Positions 30,922-38,241 are shown, counted from the stretch's first letter. The stretch is 44,877 nucleotides of DNA from Gemmatimonadota bacterium (GCA_007126575.1 SLBA01000138.1:1-44877), one strand, 5' to 3'. Notes: generated by a model not told the origin, from the sequence alone. Made by a program: numbers and translations.

Positions 30922-33441
30922 TCAGTCACCCCCGGTGTGCGCCGGCACCTCGCAGACGCCCGTGCCGTCCTTGCAGCCCGGCTCCGAGAGCACCTTGTAG
31001 AAGAGCTCGTAGATCCGGCGGTACTGATCGACCCACGACGATGGAGTGACCATCCCGTGGTTCTCGGTGGGATAGACCGAGAGCTCCCAGTTCTCCTTGC
31101 CGAGCTCGATGAGTCGCTGCGTGAGCCGCACGATGTCCGAGAAGTGGACGTTGGTGTCGTACATCGGGTGCCCCATCAGCAGGTGACCCTCGAGTCCCTC
31201 GGCGAAGTAGATCGGTGACGACTGCACGTACGCCTCGGGGTCGTCCTGGGGCAGGTTGAGGATGTTCGAGGTGTAGCCCTGGTTGTAGTGGGCCCAGTCG
31301 GTCACGGAGCGCAGCGCGCCACCGGCGTGGAAGTACTCGGGCTCGGTGAACAGGGCCATGAGGGTGATGAAGCCCCCGTACGACCCTCCGTAGATCCCGA
31401 TCCGACCGGCGTCGACGCCCTCGTTGGCCTCGAGGTAGCGAACGGCGTCGACGTAGTCCGACAGGTCCGCCCCGCCCATGTGGCGGTAGATTGCGGTCCG
31501 CCAGTCCCGGCCGTACCCGGCCGAGCCCCGGTAGTCCACGTCGAAGACGGTGAAGCCCTGCGCCACGAGGTAGTGGTGGAACATGTACTCGCGGTAGTAG
31601 GTGGACCACCACTCGTGGACGTTCTGCAGGTACCCGGCGCCGTGCACGAAGAGTACCGCCGCGCCGTTCGGCTCGACACCCATGTCCGACGGCCGGTAGA
31701 TGCGCGCCGGCACGTCGATCCCGTCCTGAGCCGGGAACTCCACGATCTCGGCGTGGATCCAGGGGAAGTCCAGGAATTCCTCGGAGGGCGACGTCGTGAT
31801 CTGCGTCATCTCGGCCCCGGGCGCGAAGTCCATCATGAAGAGCTCGGGGGGCCGGGTCTGGGTGGAGTGCACCACGGCCACCCGGCTGCCGTCCGGCGAG
31901 ATCGTCCCGTTGAAGTTGCCGAGCCCCTCGGTGATCCGGGTCCGGTCGCTCCCGTCGAAGTTCATGCGGTACATGTGCTGCGAGTAGGGTGAGCCCTCGT
32001 TGGTCCGCAGGATGAAGTAGTCGCGCTGCTCGCGGATCTGGACCGAATGGACCTCCCAGTTGCCCGAGGTGAGCGCCTGCAGGTCGCTTCCGTCGGCGTT
32101 GATCGCGTAGAGGTTCGCGAACCGCTCCGCCTCGCTCACGAAGTAGGCGCGGTCCGAGTCCGGGAGCCACCCGACGCAGAACGAGCAGGGGCCCGCCACC
32201 CAGGCCGAGTCGGCCAGGTGGTGCAGCACCGTAAGGTCGCCGGTCGCGGCCTCGACGCTGAGCAGCCAGCGCTGCTTGTTGTCGATCGAGCTGGCATTCA
32301 GCAGACCGTAGGTGCCGGCGTCGTTCCAGCCCCGGAACTGCACGGACTGGATCTCGACCTCTCCCTCCCGCACTTCCTCGAGCTGGGAGGGCTCCCACGC
32401 ACCCGCGGGCTCCTCGAGCATGGCGTGCGCCTGGAGCACGTCGCCCACCTCGAGCCAGTGGATCGAGTCGGACCCGATCGCGTGGATCCCGAGCTGCGTG
32501 CGTCCGACCCCATCGCCCACCTTGGTGCGGATGGGGTTCGGAGAGGTGTAGCCGTCTTCGGTGATCCACTGCGGCACGACCACCTGCTCGGTGTTCGACG
32601 CGGATTGCGACGCCTGCACCGAGACGTAGCGGCCGTGCGGATCGATGTCGAACCCGCCGGGGTTGCCCCGGTCGCCCACGTAGGTGGTCTGGACCATCTC
32701 GGCCTCGCGCCGGAGCTCCTGGACCTCCTGCTGCGCCTCGCGCCGGGCGACCTGCCGCCGGATATGTTCGAAGAGCTCGAGCTGCTGGTCGCGCAGGAAG
32801 GCCCGATGGCCCTCGGGCTCCCGGTCCTGCGACGCGCTTCCGCTCCGGATGTCGGTGAGCTGCGTGACTTCGCCCGAGCTCAGCTCGAGCGCGAAGATCT
32901 GGCCGCCCTGACTGTAGTAGAGGCGCTCCCCGTCGGCCGAGAAGGAGACGTTCCCCTTGTTGTCGCGGGTGTTGGTCAGGCGCCGCACCGAGAGGTCCTC
33001 GCGATCGACCAGGTAGAGATCACCGCGCCAGGCGGTGGCCCGGTAGCGTCGATCGGGTGAGATGGCTCCCCCGGCGAAGGTGATCTGAAGAGAATCCGCC
33101 ACGAGCGGGTCGTCGATCAGCTCGGGCTCCCCTCCGGCGGCCGGGATCCGGTAGAGCTTCTGGTCGGCGTCCCACTCGTGCCCGTGAGGCAGCCACTGGA
33201 AGTAGACCCAGCGCGAGTCGTCGGTCCAGTTGATGCTCGACGGAGACTGCCCGACGATCTCGTTGCCTCGCATGAAGTTTAAGAGCGAGAGCTCGAAGCT
33301 GTGGGCGCGGGTCACCTCGGGCTCCCAGCTCGCGACCGGGTTGTCCTGGGCGGTGACCGGCGCGGCCGAGATGGCGGTTCCGAGCGCGGCGGTGCCGAGC
33401 GCTGCGGAGAGTACGGCGGCGTTGCGAATCCAACGGCGCAT
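30922..33441 (-). CDS. S9 family prolyl oligopeptidase / dipeptidyl-peptidase-like
   Basis: 839 aa. Signal peptide at 1-34 (AALGTAISAAPVTAQ). Residues about 80-560 are a beta-propeller, with repeated strands such as INWTDDSRWVYFQWLPHGHEWD, VSFSADGERLYYSQGGQIF and GTISPDGSRVAVVHSTQT. The peptidase domain has DGIDVPARIYRPSD, AAVLFVHGAGYLQN, FDVDYRGSAGYGRDWR, and the triad S687 (IYGGSYGGF), D762 (GHPMYDTNVHFSD) and H795 (TENHGMV). It would cut peptides, often after proline, in the periplasm or outside, feeding peptide uptake. Two extra cysteines near the C-terminus may form a disulphide. Start ATG 33441 has GAGGAG six bases upstream. Confidence 0.92.
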   Translation of the reverse strand: MRRWIRNAAVLSAALGTAALGTAISAAPVTAQDNPVASWEPEVTRAHSFELSLLNFMRGNEIVGQSPSSINWTDDSRWVYFQWLPHGHEWDADQKLYRIPAAGGEPELIDDPLVADSLQITFAGGAISPDRRYRATAWRGDLYLVDREDLSVRRLTNTRDNKGNVSFSADGERLYYSQGGQIFALELSSGEVTQLTDIRSGSASQDREPEGHRAFLRDQQLELFEHIRRQVARREAQQEVQELRREAEMVQTTYVGDRGNPGGFDIDPHGRYVSVQASQSASNTEQVVVPQWITEDGYTSPNPIRTKVGDGVGRTQLGIHAIGSDSIHWLEVGDVLQAHAMLEEPAGAWEPSQLEEVREGEVEIQSVQFRGWNDAGTYGLLNASSIDNKQRWLLSVEAATGDLTVLHHLADSAWVAGPCSFCVGWLPDSDRAYFVSEAERFANLYAINADGSDLQALTSGNWEVHSVQIREQRDYFILRTNEGSPYSQHMYRMNFDGSDRTRITEGLGNFNGTISPDGSRVAVVHSTQTRPPELFMMDFAPGAEMTQITTSPSEEFLDFPWIHAEIVEFPAQDGIDVPARIYRPSDMGVEPNGAAVLFVHGAGYLQNVHEWWSTYYREYMFHHYLVAQGFTVFDVDYRGSAGYGRDWRTAIYRHMGGADLSDYVDAVRYLEANEGVDAGRIGIYGGSYGGFITLMALFTEPEYFHAGGALRSVTDWAHYNQGYTSNILNLPQDDPEAYVQSSPIYFAEGLEGHLLMGHPMYDTNVHFSDIVRLTQRLIELGKENWELSVYPTENHGMVTPSSWVDQYRRIYELFYKVLSEPGCKDGTGVCEVPAHTGGD

Positions 33442-33535
33442 GGTCGACTCCTCATGGGGGTTTGCGGGATTGACTCCGGGGAAAATAGGGAGTCGTGCCC
33501 GTGAGGAAAGACCCGGGGCCGTTCGACCGCCGCGA

Positions 33536-34627
33536 TCAGTCCCCGAAATCGATCCCCAGCCGGCGGGCCGTGCGGACCACGTCGCCATCGACGGGGACTC
33601 TCTTCAGGTCCTCGACGGCCTTCTGCAGCGGTACCGCCCGCACCTCGTCGAGGTCGAGTGCGACCATGCACCCGAAGCTCTCCTGGTCGACAAGATCGAC
33701 CGCGGCGACCCCGAAGCGCAGGCTGAGTAGCCGGTCGTACGCCGTGGGCTGCCCTCCGCGCTGCAGATGGCCCAGGACGAGCGCCCGGGTCTCGATCCCC
33801 GTGGACTCCTGGATCTTGCCCGCCACCCTATCGGCCAGACCCCCGTACCGCGAAGAGCTGCCGGCGCGCTCCGGCTCGATGATCGAGGGGTCCCCCCCCT
33901 TCGGAGCGGCGCCCTCGGCGACCACGACGATCGCGTAGCCCGGGCCGTCGTCGACCTCGGCGCGCAGCCGCTCGCAGACGCGGTCGATCTCGAAGGGGAT
34001 CTCGGGGATCAGGATGGTGCTCGCGCTTCCCGCCAGACCCGCGTAGAGGGCGATCCACCCGGTGTGTCGGCCCATGAGCTCGACGACCATGACCCGGGAG
34101 TGCGCCTTCGCGGTGGAGTGCAGCTTGTCGATCGCGTCCGACGCGGTCTGCACCGCGGTGTGAAAGCCGAAGGTGACGCGGGTTGCCGCCAGGTCGTTGT
34201 CGATCGTCTTGGGGACCCCCACGACGGGGAGCCCACGGGCGTGGAGCTCCGAGGCGATGCGCAGCGAGCCGTCTCCCCCGATCGCGATCAACGCGTCGAG
34301 GCCGTGCTTGTGAAAGGCCGCGATCAGCTCCGGCGAGCGGTCCACCTCTTCGGTGCTCCCGTCGGCCAGGGTACGCGGCCAGCGCAGCGGGTTGCCCCGG
34401 TTCGTCGTTCCCAGGATCGTGCCCCCGAGGTGCGTGATGCCCCGGACCGAGCCCCGGTCGAGGGGGATGAGGCCGTCGCCCTTCCAGAGCCCTTCGTAGC
34501 CCCGCCGAATGCCCACAACCTCCCACCCCCGGTTCAGGGCCGAGAGCACCACGGCGCGGATGACGGCGTTGAGTCCGGGGGCGTCGCCCCCGCCGGTGTT
34601 CACTGCGAGTCGGAACGGTCGGGACAT
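33536..34627 (-). CDS. pfkA: 6-phosphofructokinase (group III-like)
   Basis: 363 aa, complete. VNTGGGDAPGLNAVIRAV (nucleotide loop), GTILGTTNRGNP, IAIGGDGSLRIA (residues 117-121), PKTIDNDLAATRVTFGFHTAV (139-145, with catalytic D143 and D145), VVELMGRHTGWIALYAGLAGSA, and LGHLQRGGQPTAYDRLLSLRFGVAAV. Known: Gly in the fourth position of GGDGS (not GGDDT) favours ATP as phosphate donor, whereas Lys in PKTIDND is typical of PPi-using or group III enzymes (E. coli has Gly). This protein has Gly plus Lys. It phosphorylates fructose 6-phosphate in glycolysis. Start ATG 34627; five 7-base repeats lie just upstream. Confidence 0.93.
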   Translation of the reverse strand: MSRPFRLAVNTGGGDAPGLNAVIRAVVLSALNRGWEVVGIRRGYEGLWKGDGLIPLDRGSVRGITHLGGTILGTTNRGNPLRWPRTLADGSTEEVDRSPELIAAFHKHGLDALIAIGGDGSLRIASELHARGLPVVGVPKTIDNDLAATRVTFGFHTAVQTASDAIDKLHSTAKAHSRVMVVELMGRHTGWIALYAGLAGSASTILIPEIPFEIDRVCERLRAEVDDGPGYAIVVVAEGAAPKGGDPSIIEPERAGSSSRYGGLADRVAGKIQESTGIETRALVLGHLQRGGQPTAYDRLLSLRFGVAAVDLVDQESFGCMVALDLDEVRAVPLQKAVEDLKRVPVDGDVVRTARRLGIDFGD

Positions 34628-34644
34628 CGGAGAGGTCTCCAGTG

Positions 34645-34679
34645 GGGGTTCGGGGTTCGGGATTCGGGATTCGGGATCC
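34645..34679. repeat. Five tandem 7-base repeats, GGG(A/G)TTC, upstream of phosphofructokinase
   Basis: Units at 34645, 34652, 34659, 34666 and 34673: GGGGTTC twice, GGGATTC twice, GGGATCC once, followed by a G-rich run to about 34696. The array lies in the 164-base divergent gap between pfkA and the DUF59 gene, about 18 bases from the pfkA start, in the leader or promoter zone. Copy number could vary. Confidence 0.85.
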
Positions 34680-34791
34680 GGGGGCGGGGGGCCGGAACGT
34701 GCGCATCGCCCGAGGTTACATTGAGATCCGGGCGAAGGCGAGTTTCCCGCCCGAGCTCCCTGCCTCAAACCCTCGAGGGCAAGCAAAGATC

Positions 34792-35091
34792 ATGGCCGCG
34801 ACCGAAAAAGACGTGCTCGACGCGCTGAAGACCGTTAAGGACCCCGAACTGAACCTCAACCTGGTGGTGCTCGGGCTCGTGTACGACGTCGACGTGCAGG
34901 GCACGCACGTTCTCTCGCACATCTCGCTCACCTCGCCCATGTGCCCGGTGGCCGAGCAGATCGTGCAGATGGCCGAAGACGCGATCCTGGGGGTCGAGGG
35001 CGTCGAGACCGCCAAGGTGCAGCTGACCTTCGATCCGCCCTGGACACCGGAGCGGATCAGCCCCCTGATCCGGTCGTCGCTGGGGCTGTAG
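34792..35091 (+). CDS. DUF59/MIP18-family protein (SufT/PaaD-like)
   Basis: 99 aa, a single DUF59 domain: KDVLDALKTVKDPELNLNLVVLGLVYDVDV, LSHISLTSPMCPVAEQIVQMAEDAILGVEGVE, VQLTFDPPWTPERISPLIR. The conserved DPE and the cysteine in SPMCP are present. Known: such proteins help iron-sulphur cluster or iron assembly (SufT, MIP18) and include the N-terminal half of PaaD. It lies 170 bases before paaA and on the same strand but outside the tight operon; the operator-like palindrome sits between. It may be a general SufT-type factor. The start ATG 34792 has only a weak GAGGG upstream. Confidence 0.85.
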   Translation: MAATEKDVLDALKTVKDPELNLNLVVLGLVYDVDVQGTHVLSHISLTSPMCPVAEQIVQMAEDAILGVEGVETAKVQLTFDPPWTPERISPLIRSSLGL

Positions 35092-35180
35092 TGCCCTGAA
35101 CCACCGGCAGCCGGCGGTATTCGGGTGCCCGAGGGGGGCTCCCGGCGGGCGAGGGGTCGTGCGGACGACGGCCTCTCCCC

Positions 35181-35203
35181 TTATATTCGAACGAGCGTTC
35201 GAA
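35181..35203 (+). promoter_or_regulatory. Operator-like palindrome over a -10 element, upstream of paaA
   Basis: TTCGAACG (35186-35193), two-base centre, CGTTCGAA (35196-35203): perfect 8-base arms, the size and symmetry of a TetR-family operator (GAACG-N2-CGTTC core). TATATT (35182-35187), five of six matches to the -10 consensus, overlaps its left edge. A bound repressor would block transcription of the paa operon, whose first start is 59 bases downstream. No TetR gene is in the window. Confidence 0.6.
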
Positions 35204-35261
35204 CGAATGACTCTGAGGCGCCCGCTCCGGCGGCGCCGTGAACCCAGACGGAGGAACACCC

Positions 35262-36200
35262 ATGGCTCCCTTCACCGACGAAGAACTCAAGGAGAAGGTG
35301 CACGACGGATACATCGTGGAATCGGTGGAGGAGATGACCGAGGGGTACCGCAAGGCGCTCGTGGTGCAGCTCACGGTGCAGGCCGACACCGAGCTGATCT
35401 CGGCGCCCGCCTACTGGATGGCCGCCCGGCACGCGCCCTCGACCAACACGCAGGTCTCGGCGCACGCGATCATCCAGGACGAGCTGGCGCACGCGAACAT
35501 CGCCTACCGGCTCCTCGAGGACCTGGGGGAGTCGCGTGAGGCGCTGGTGTACGGACGCGAGCCCCACGAGTTCAAGCACCCGTACGGCTTCGACCAGCCC
35601 CTCGACAACTGGGCCGAGCTGGTGGTGGCGAACGGCTTTTACGATCGAGCCGGGATCACCCTGCTCTCCGACGTCTTTCACAACACCTCGTACGGACCGC
35701 TCAAGCGGGCGCTGGTGAAGATCGACATGGAAGAGACCTTCCACCTGCGGCACGGCGAGGTCTGGATGCGGCGGCTGGCGAACGCCGGGGGCGAGGCGCG
35801 CGAGATGCTGCAGCGGGCCGTGGACTGGATGTTTCCCATGACGATCGAGTGGTTCGGACTCCCCGACGAGATGAAGCGGCACTCCGGTCAGCTCGACTAC
35901 AAGCTCAAGGGGATGACCAACGACCAGCTGCGGCAGACCTGGATGGCGGCCACCGTGCCCCTGTGCGAGCGGCTGGGGCTGGACGTGCCGGCGCACTTCA
36001 ACCAGGCGCTGAACCGCTTCGACCTGGAGTTTCCCTTCCCCTGCCGGTACGATCCCGACGAGAAGCGCTGGGCCTTCGACGAGGGCCAGATCAGCTGGGA
36101 CGAGGTATTCAAGCGGTGGAAGGGTCGGGGGCCGATGAACCAGACCTTCGTGGAGTCGATCCGGCGGTCGCGCTCGGAGGTGTCGGCATGGTTGAACTGA
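35262..36200 (+). CDS. paaA: Phenylacetyl-CoA epoxidase catalytic subunit PaaA
   Basis: 312 aa, ferritin-like di-iron oxygenase. Iron ligands are visible: E44 (QADTELIS), E74 and H77 (IIQDELAHANIAYRLLEDLG), and E158 with H161 (IDMEETFHLRHGEVWMRRL). The length equals the E. coli protein (about 309). It epoxidises the ring of phenylacetyl-CoA, or of a related aryl-CoA thioester, using O2, in a cytoplasmic complex with PaaC and PaaB. Start ATG 35262 has GGAGG seven bases upstream; an in-frame upstream GTG at 35238 lacks a ribosome site. It is the first gene of a six-gene coupled operon. Confidence 0.95.
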   Translation: MAPFTDEELKEKVHDGYIVESVEEMTEGYRKALVVQLTVQADTELISAPAYWMAARHAPSTNTQVSAHAIIQDELAHANIAYRLLEDLGESREALVYGREPHEFKHPYGFDQPLDNWAELVVANGFYDRAGITLLSDVFHNTSYGPLKRALVKIDMEETFHLRHGEVWMRRLANAGGEAREMLQRAVDWMFPMTIEWFGLPDEMKRHSGQLDYKLKGMTNDQLRQTWMAATVPLCERLGLDVPAHFNQALNRFDLEFPFPCRYDPDEKRWAFDEGQISWDEVFKRWKGRGPMNQTFVESIRRSRSEVSAWLN

Positions 36201-36646
36201 CGACACGATCGCCCGGGGGGGTGACCCTTCCGGTGGTCGAGGCGCCGAGTCCCGAGGACGCACTCCCGAAGCGGGTGACCTCGCACGCATCCGGGGGACG
36301 TGATGTGTGGTCGGAGCCGATGGAGGACGCGCCCGGGGACCCCGAGGCGGTGGTGGTCGAGCTGCTGCACGAGGTACTCGACCCGGAGCTGCCCATCAGC
36401 CTGGTCGACCTGGGGTTGATCTACGGGGTGGAGTTCGAGGCGGGACGGGTGCGGGTGGATCTGACCTTCACGGCGACCGCCTGCCCCTGCATGGAGTTCA
36501 TTCGCGAGGACGTGCGCGACCGGCTGATGCGCGAGTACTGGGTCGACGCCGTCGAGATCCGCGAGGTGTGGAACCCGCCGTGGACCCGCGAGCGGATCAC
36601 CCGGCGCGGCCGGGAGCAACTTCGGACGATGGGGGTGGGAGTCTGA
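36188..36646 (+). CDS. paaD: PaaD N-terminal half (DUF59 domain) as a separate protein
   Basis: 152 aa. About 50 polar residues, then a DUF59 domain: VVVELLHEVLDPELPISLVDLGLIYGVEFE, VDLTFTATACPCMEFIREDVRDRLM, REVWNPPWTRERITRRGREQLRTMGV. The C99-P-C101 site replaces the GCP of E. coli PaaD. E. coli PaaD goes on into a cysteine-rich zinc ribbon; this protein ends exactly where that would begin. The ribbon is encoded separately at 37670. PaaD is thought to help assemble the iron centre of the epoxidase. The start overlaps paaA by 13 bases with GGAGG seven bases upstream; an internal ATG near residue 45 (MEDAPGDPEA) is possible. Confidence 0.85.
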   Translation: MVELTTRSPGGVTLPVVEAPSPEDALPKRVTSHASGGRDVWSEPMEDAPGDPEAVVVELLHEVLDPELPISLVDLGLIYGVEFEAGRVRVDLTFTATACPCMEFIREDVRDRLMREYWVDAVEIREVWNPPWTRERITRRGREQLRTMGVGV

Positions 36647-36873
36647 TGGACGAGATCATCTACGATGTGTTCACCCGGAAGAGCCGGGGAGACACGCTGA
36701 CGCACGTGGGCTACCTGACCGCGCCCGACGAGGCGATGGCCCGGGTCTATGCCTGGACCACATACGACGAGGAGAACTGGTTCGAGATGTGTATCGTGCC
36801 ACGAAGCGCCATCATCCCGGTCAACCGCACCGACGGGCCCTTCGCGGCCGCCTCGCACGAGGTGAGCGCGTGA
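36646..36873 (+). CDS. paaB: Phenylacetyl-CoA epoxidase subunit PaaB
   Basis: 75 aa, shorter than E. coli PaaB (95). Pattern: YDVFTRKSRGDTLTHVGYLTAPDEAMARVYAWTTYDEENWFEMCIVPRSAII, matching the family form YEVFVRxxxGxxHxHVGSLxAxDxxxAxxxAR...xxxxWVVxxxxI. PaaB bridges PaaAC heterodimers into the larger complex and has no catalytic residues. The ATG overlaps the preceding stop (TGATG at 36644-36648), and GGGAG lies four bases upstream. The missing residues are from the C-terminus. Confidence 0.9.
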   Translation: MDEIIYDVFTRKSRGDTLTHVGYLTAPDEAMARVYAWTTYDEENWFEMCIVPRSAIIPVNRTDGPFAAASHEVSA

Positions 36874-37658
36874 GCGGGGTCGAGCCCGGGCTCCCGGAGA
36901 TGGATGACGCCGTCCGAACCGCCTTTCGCCGGCTCCTCCTGTCGCTCGCCGACTCCAAGCGGATCCTGGGGATCCGGTATTCGGACTGGCTTCTGGGGGC
37001 GCCCTCGATCGAGGCCGGGATCGCGGCATCGTCGATGGCCCAGGACGAATGGGGCCACGCACGGCTGCTCTACGCTTCGCTCAAGGACTTCGGCGACGAT
37101 CCGGTGGCGCTCGAACACGACCGACAGGCGGCCGAGTATGCCTCGATGGAGGCCCTCGACGCACCCTTCGACGACTGGGCCCGGGTGATCGCGGGCGCGG
37201 TGGTGGTCGATGGGGCGCTGGCGGTGGCGCTGCGTGCCGTGGCGGAGGGGGGCTACGAGCCGATCGAGGGACGGATCTCGAAGATGCTGGGCGAGGAGGC
37301 CTTTCACCGCTCCCTGGCCGAGGCGTGGTTCCGACGGCTGGCGGGCTCCGAAGAAGGCGCGCGTCGGCTGAAGGGGGCCGTCGAGGAGTGGCTCGCGCCC
37401 ACGCTCCGGGTGCTGGCTCCCGACGACCAGGGCCACCGCGCGCTCGTGGCGGCCGGGCTGACGGGGTCGGCCGCAGAGCTGAGAGCCCGGTTTGCGGAGC
37501 GGATCTCGCCCCTGCTCGAGCTGCTTTCGGTCGACATGCCCGAGCCGCTTGGCCTCGACGACTGGGACGAGGGACGTGGACGGGGTCCGGGCCATCCCGC
37601 CGAAGAGGCGGTCGAGCGCGCCCGGGGCGACCTGAACCGTGCGCTCTTCGTCGAATGA
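36870..37658 (+). CDS. paaC: Phenylacetyl-CoA epoxidase structural subunit PaaC
   Basis: 262 aa, ferritin-like. DSKRILGIRYSDWLLGAPSIEAGIAASSMAQDEWGHARLLYASL contains E60-x-x-H63, and ISKMLGEEAFHRSLAEAW contains E143-x-x-H146. In known complexes PaaC supports PaaA and is not the catalytic subunit; whether this one binds iron through these residues is open. The start is GTG at 36870, overlapping the paaB stop (GTGA), with GAGGTGA four bases upstream. The frame stays open to 36789, but that part lies inside paaB. Confidence 0.92.
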   Translation: MSGVEPGLPEMDDAVRTAFRRLLLSLADSKRILGIRYSDWLLGAPSIEAGIAASSMAQDEWGHARLLYASLKDFGDDPVALEHDRQAAEYASMEALDAPFDDWARVIAGAVVVDGALAVALRAVAEGGYEPIEGRISKMLGEEAFHRSLAEAWFRRLAGSEEGARRLKGAVEEWLAPTLRVLAPDDQGHRALVAAGLTGSAAELRARFAERISPLLELLSVDMPEPLGLDDWDEGRGRGPGHPAEEAVERARGDLNRALFVE

Positions 37659-37669
37659 GGAAGCCCGCC

Positions 37670-37858
37670 ATGAAAGATCCAGAGGCACGCCCCGACGTGA
37701 TCCCCGATCGGCCTCGCTGCCCCTTCTGCGAGGGGACCCGGACCGAGTTGCACTCCCTGTTCGGGAGTCACGCCTCGGTCAGCTCCTACTGGTGTCGCGA
37801 CTGCCGGAGCCCCTTCGAGTTCATGAAGTGGGGCGAATCCGGTGGAGACGGGTCGTGA
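37670..37858 (+). CDS. PaaD C-terminal half (zinc ribbon) as a separate protein
   Basis: 62 aa. RCPFCEGTRTELHSLFGSHASVSSYWCRDCRSPFEFMKW aligns by eye with the tail of E. coli PaaD, which has the form RCPRC...FGSTACKALYRCxxCxxPFDYFK. The zinc ligands C17, C20, C42 and C45 are all present; the extra cysteine of TACKA is absent (HASVS). It is a free-standing zinc ribbon located after paaC, separated from the DUF59 half by paaB and paaC. Start ATG 37670 has GAGGA eight bases upstream; an ATG at 37655 that overlaps the paaC stop (ATGA) would add five residues. It probably joins the DUF59 protein to rebuild PaaD. Confidence 0.85.
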   Translation: MKDPEARPDVIPDRPRCPFCEGTRTELHSLFGSHASVSSYWCRDCRSPFEFMKWGESGGDGS

Positions 37859-38241
37859 GCGAGAACGGTGGGAGCGGGGAGCTCGAGGAGTTCCGCGCCT
37901 TCCGGGAGCGGATGAACGAGCGGATCCTCGAGGCGGGAAATCTCGAGATCCGTCGGTTCTTCGCGCTCGACGAGCGGGTGTATCGCGATGGAGCCCTCGG
38001 CGCGTCGACCAAGGAGCTCCTGGGGCTCGTCGGGTCGCTTGTGCTGCGGTGTGACGACTGCGTGAGCTACCACGTGATCCGCTGTCGCGAGGAGGGGTGG
38101 AGCGACGAGGAGATCTTCGAGGCCCTCTCGGTCGGCCTGGTGGTGGGAGGATCGATCACGATCCCGCACCTCCGGCGGGCGGTGGCGCTGCTCGACGAGC
38201 TGCCGGCGGCTACTCCGGCTGGGGATCCCCCGGCGGAATGA
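37855..38241 (+). CDS. AhpD-like carboxymuconolactone decarboxylase-family protein
   Basis: 128 aa. KELLGLVGSLVLRCDDCVSYHVIRCREEGWSDEEIFEALSVGLVVGGSITIPHLRRAVALLDEL is a CMD fold. Residues E54, C66, C69 and H73 give E-x11-C-x2-C-x3-H, exactly the catalytic pattern of AhpD peroxidases (M. tuberculosis AhpD E118, C130, C133, H137). It is therefore likely a thiol peroxidase or disulphide reductase, not a decarboxylase. It is the last gene of the paa operon: GTG at 37855 overlaps the zinc-ribbon stop (GTGA), with GGAG seven bases upstream. It may remove peroxide formed by the epoxidase. Its 3' end overlaps the convergent gene by 32 bases. Confidence 0.88.
   Translation: MSENGGSGELEEFRAFRERMNERILEAGNLEIRRFFALDERVYRDGALGASTKELLGLVGSLVLRCDDCVSYHVIRCREEGWSDEEIFEALSVGLVVGGSITIPHLRRAVALLDELPAATPAGDPPAE

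Noticed and set aside
34645-34679. Seven-base array considered as phage attachment or CRISPR-like
   Set aside because: Units are adjacent without spacers, and no integrase or cas gene is present. It is a simple tandem repeat.
36646-37858. Split PaaD explained as a sequencing error or frameshift
   Set aside because: Two full genes, paaB and paaC, lie between the halves, and each half has its own start, ribosome site and stop overlap.
37855-38241. Naming the last paa gene a carboxymuconolactone decarboxylase
   Set aside because: The CxxC and E-x11-C spacing is the peroxidase signature of AhpD; no protocatechuate-pathway genes are nearby.
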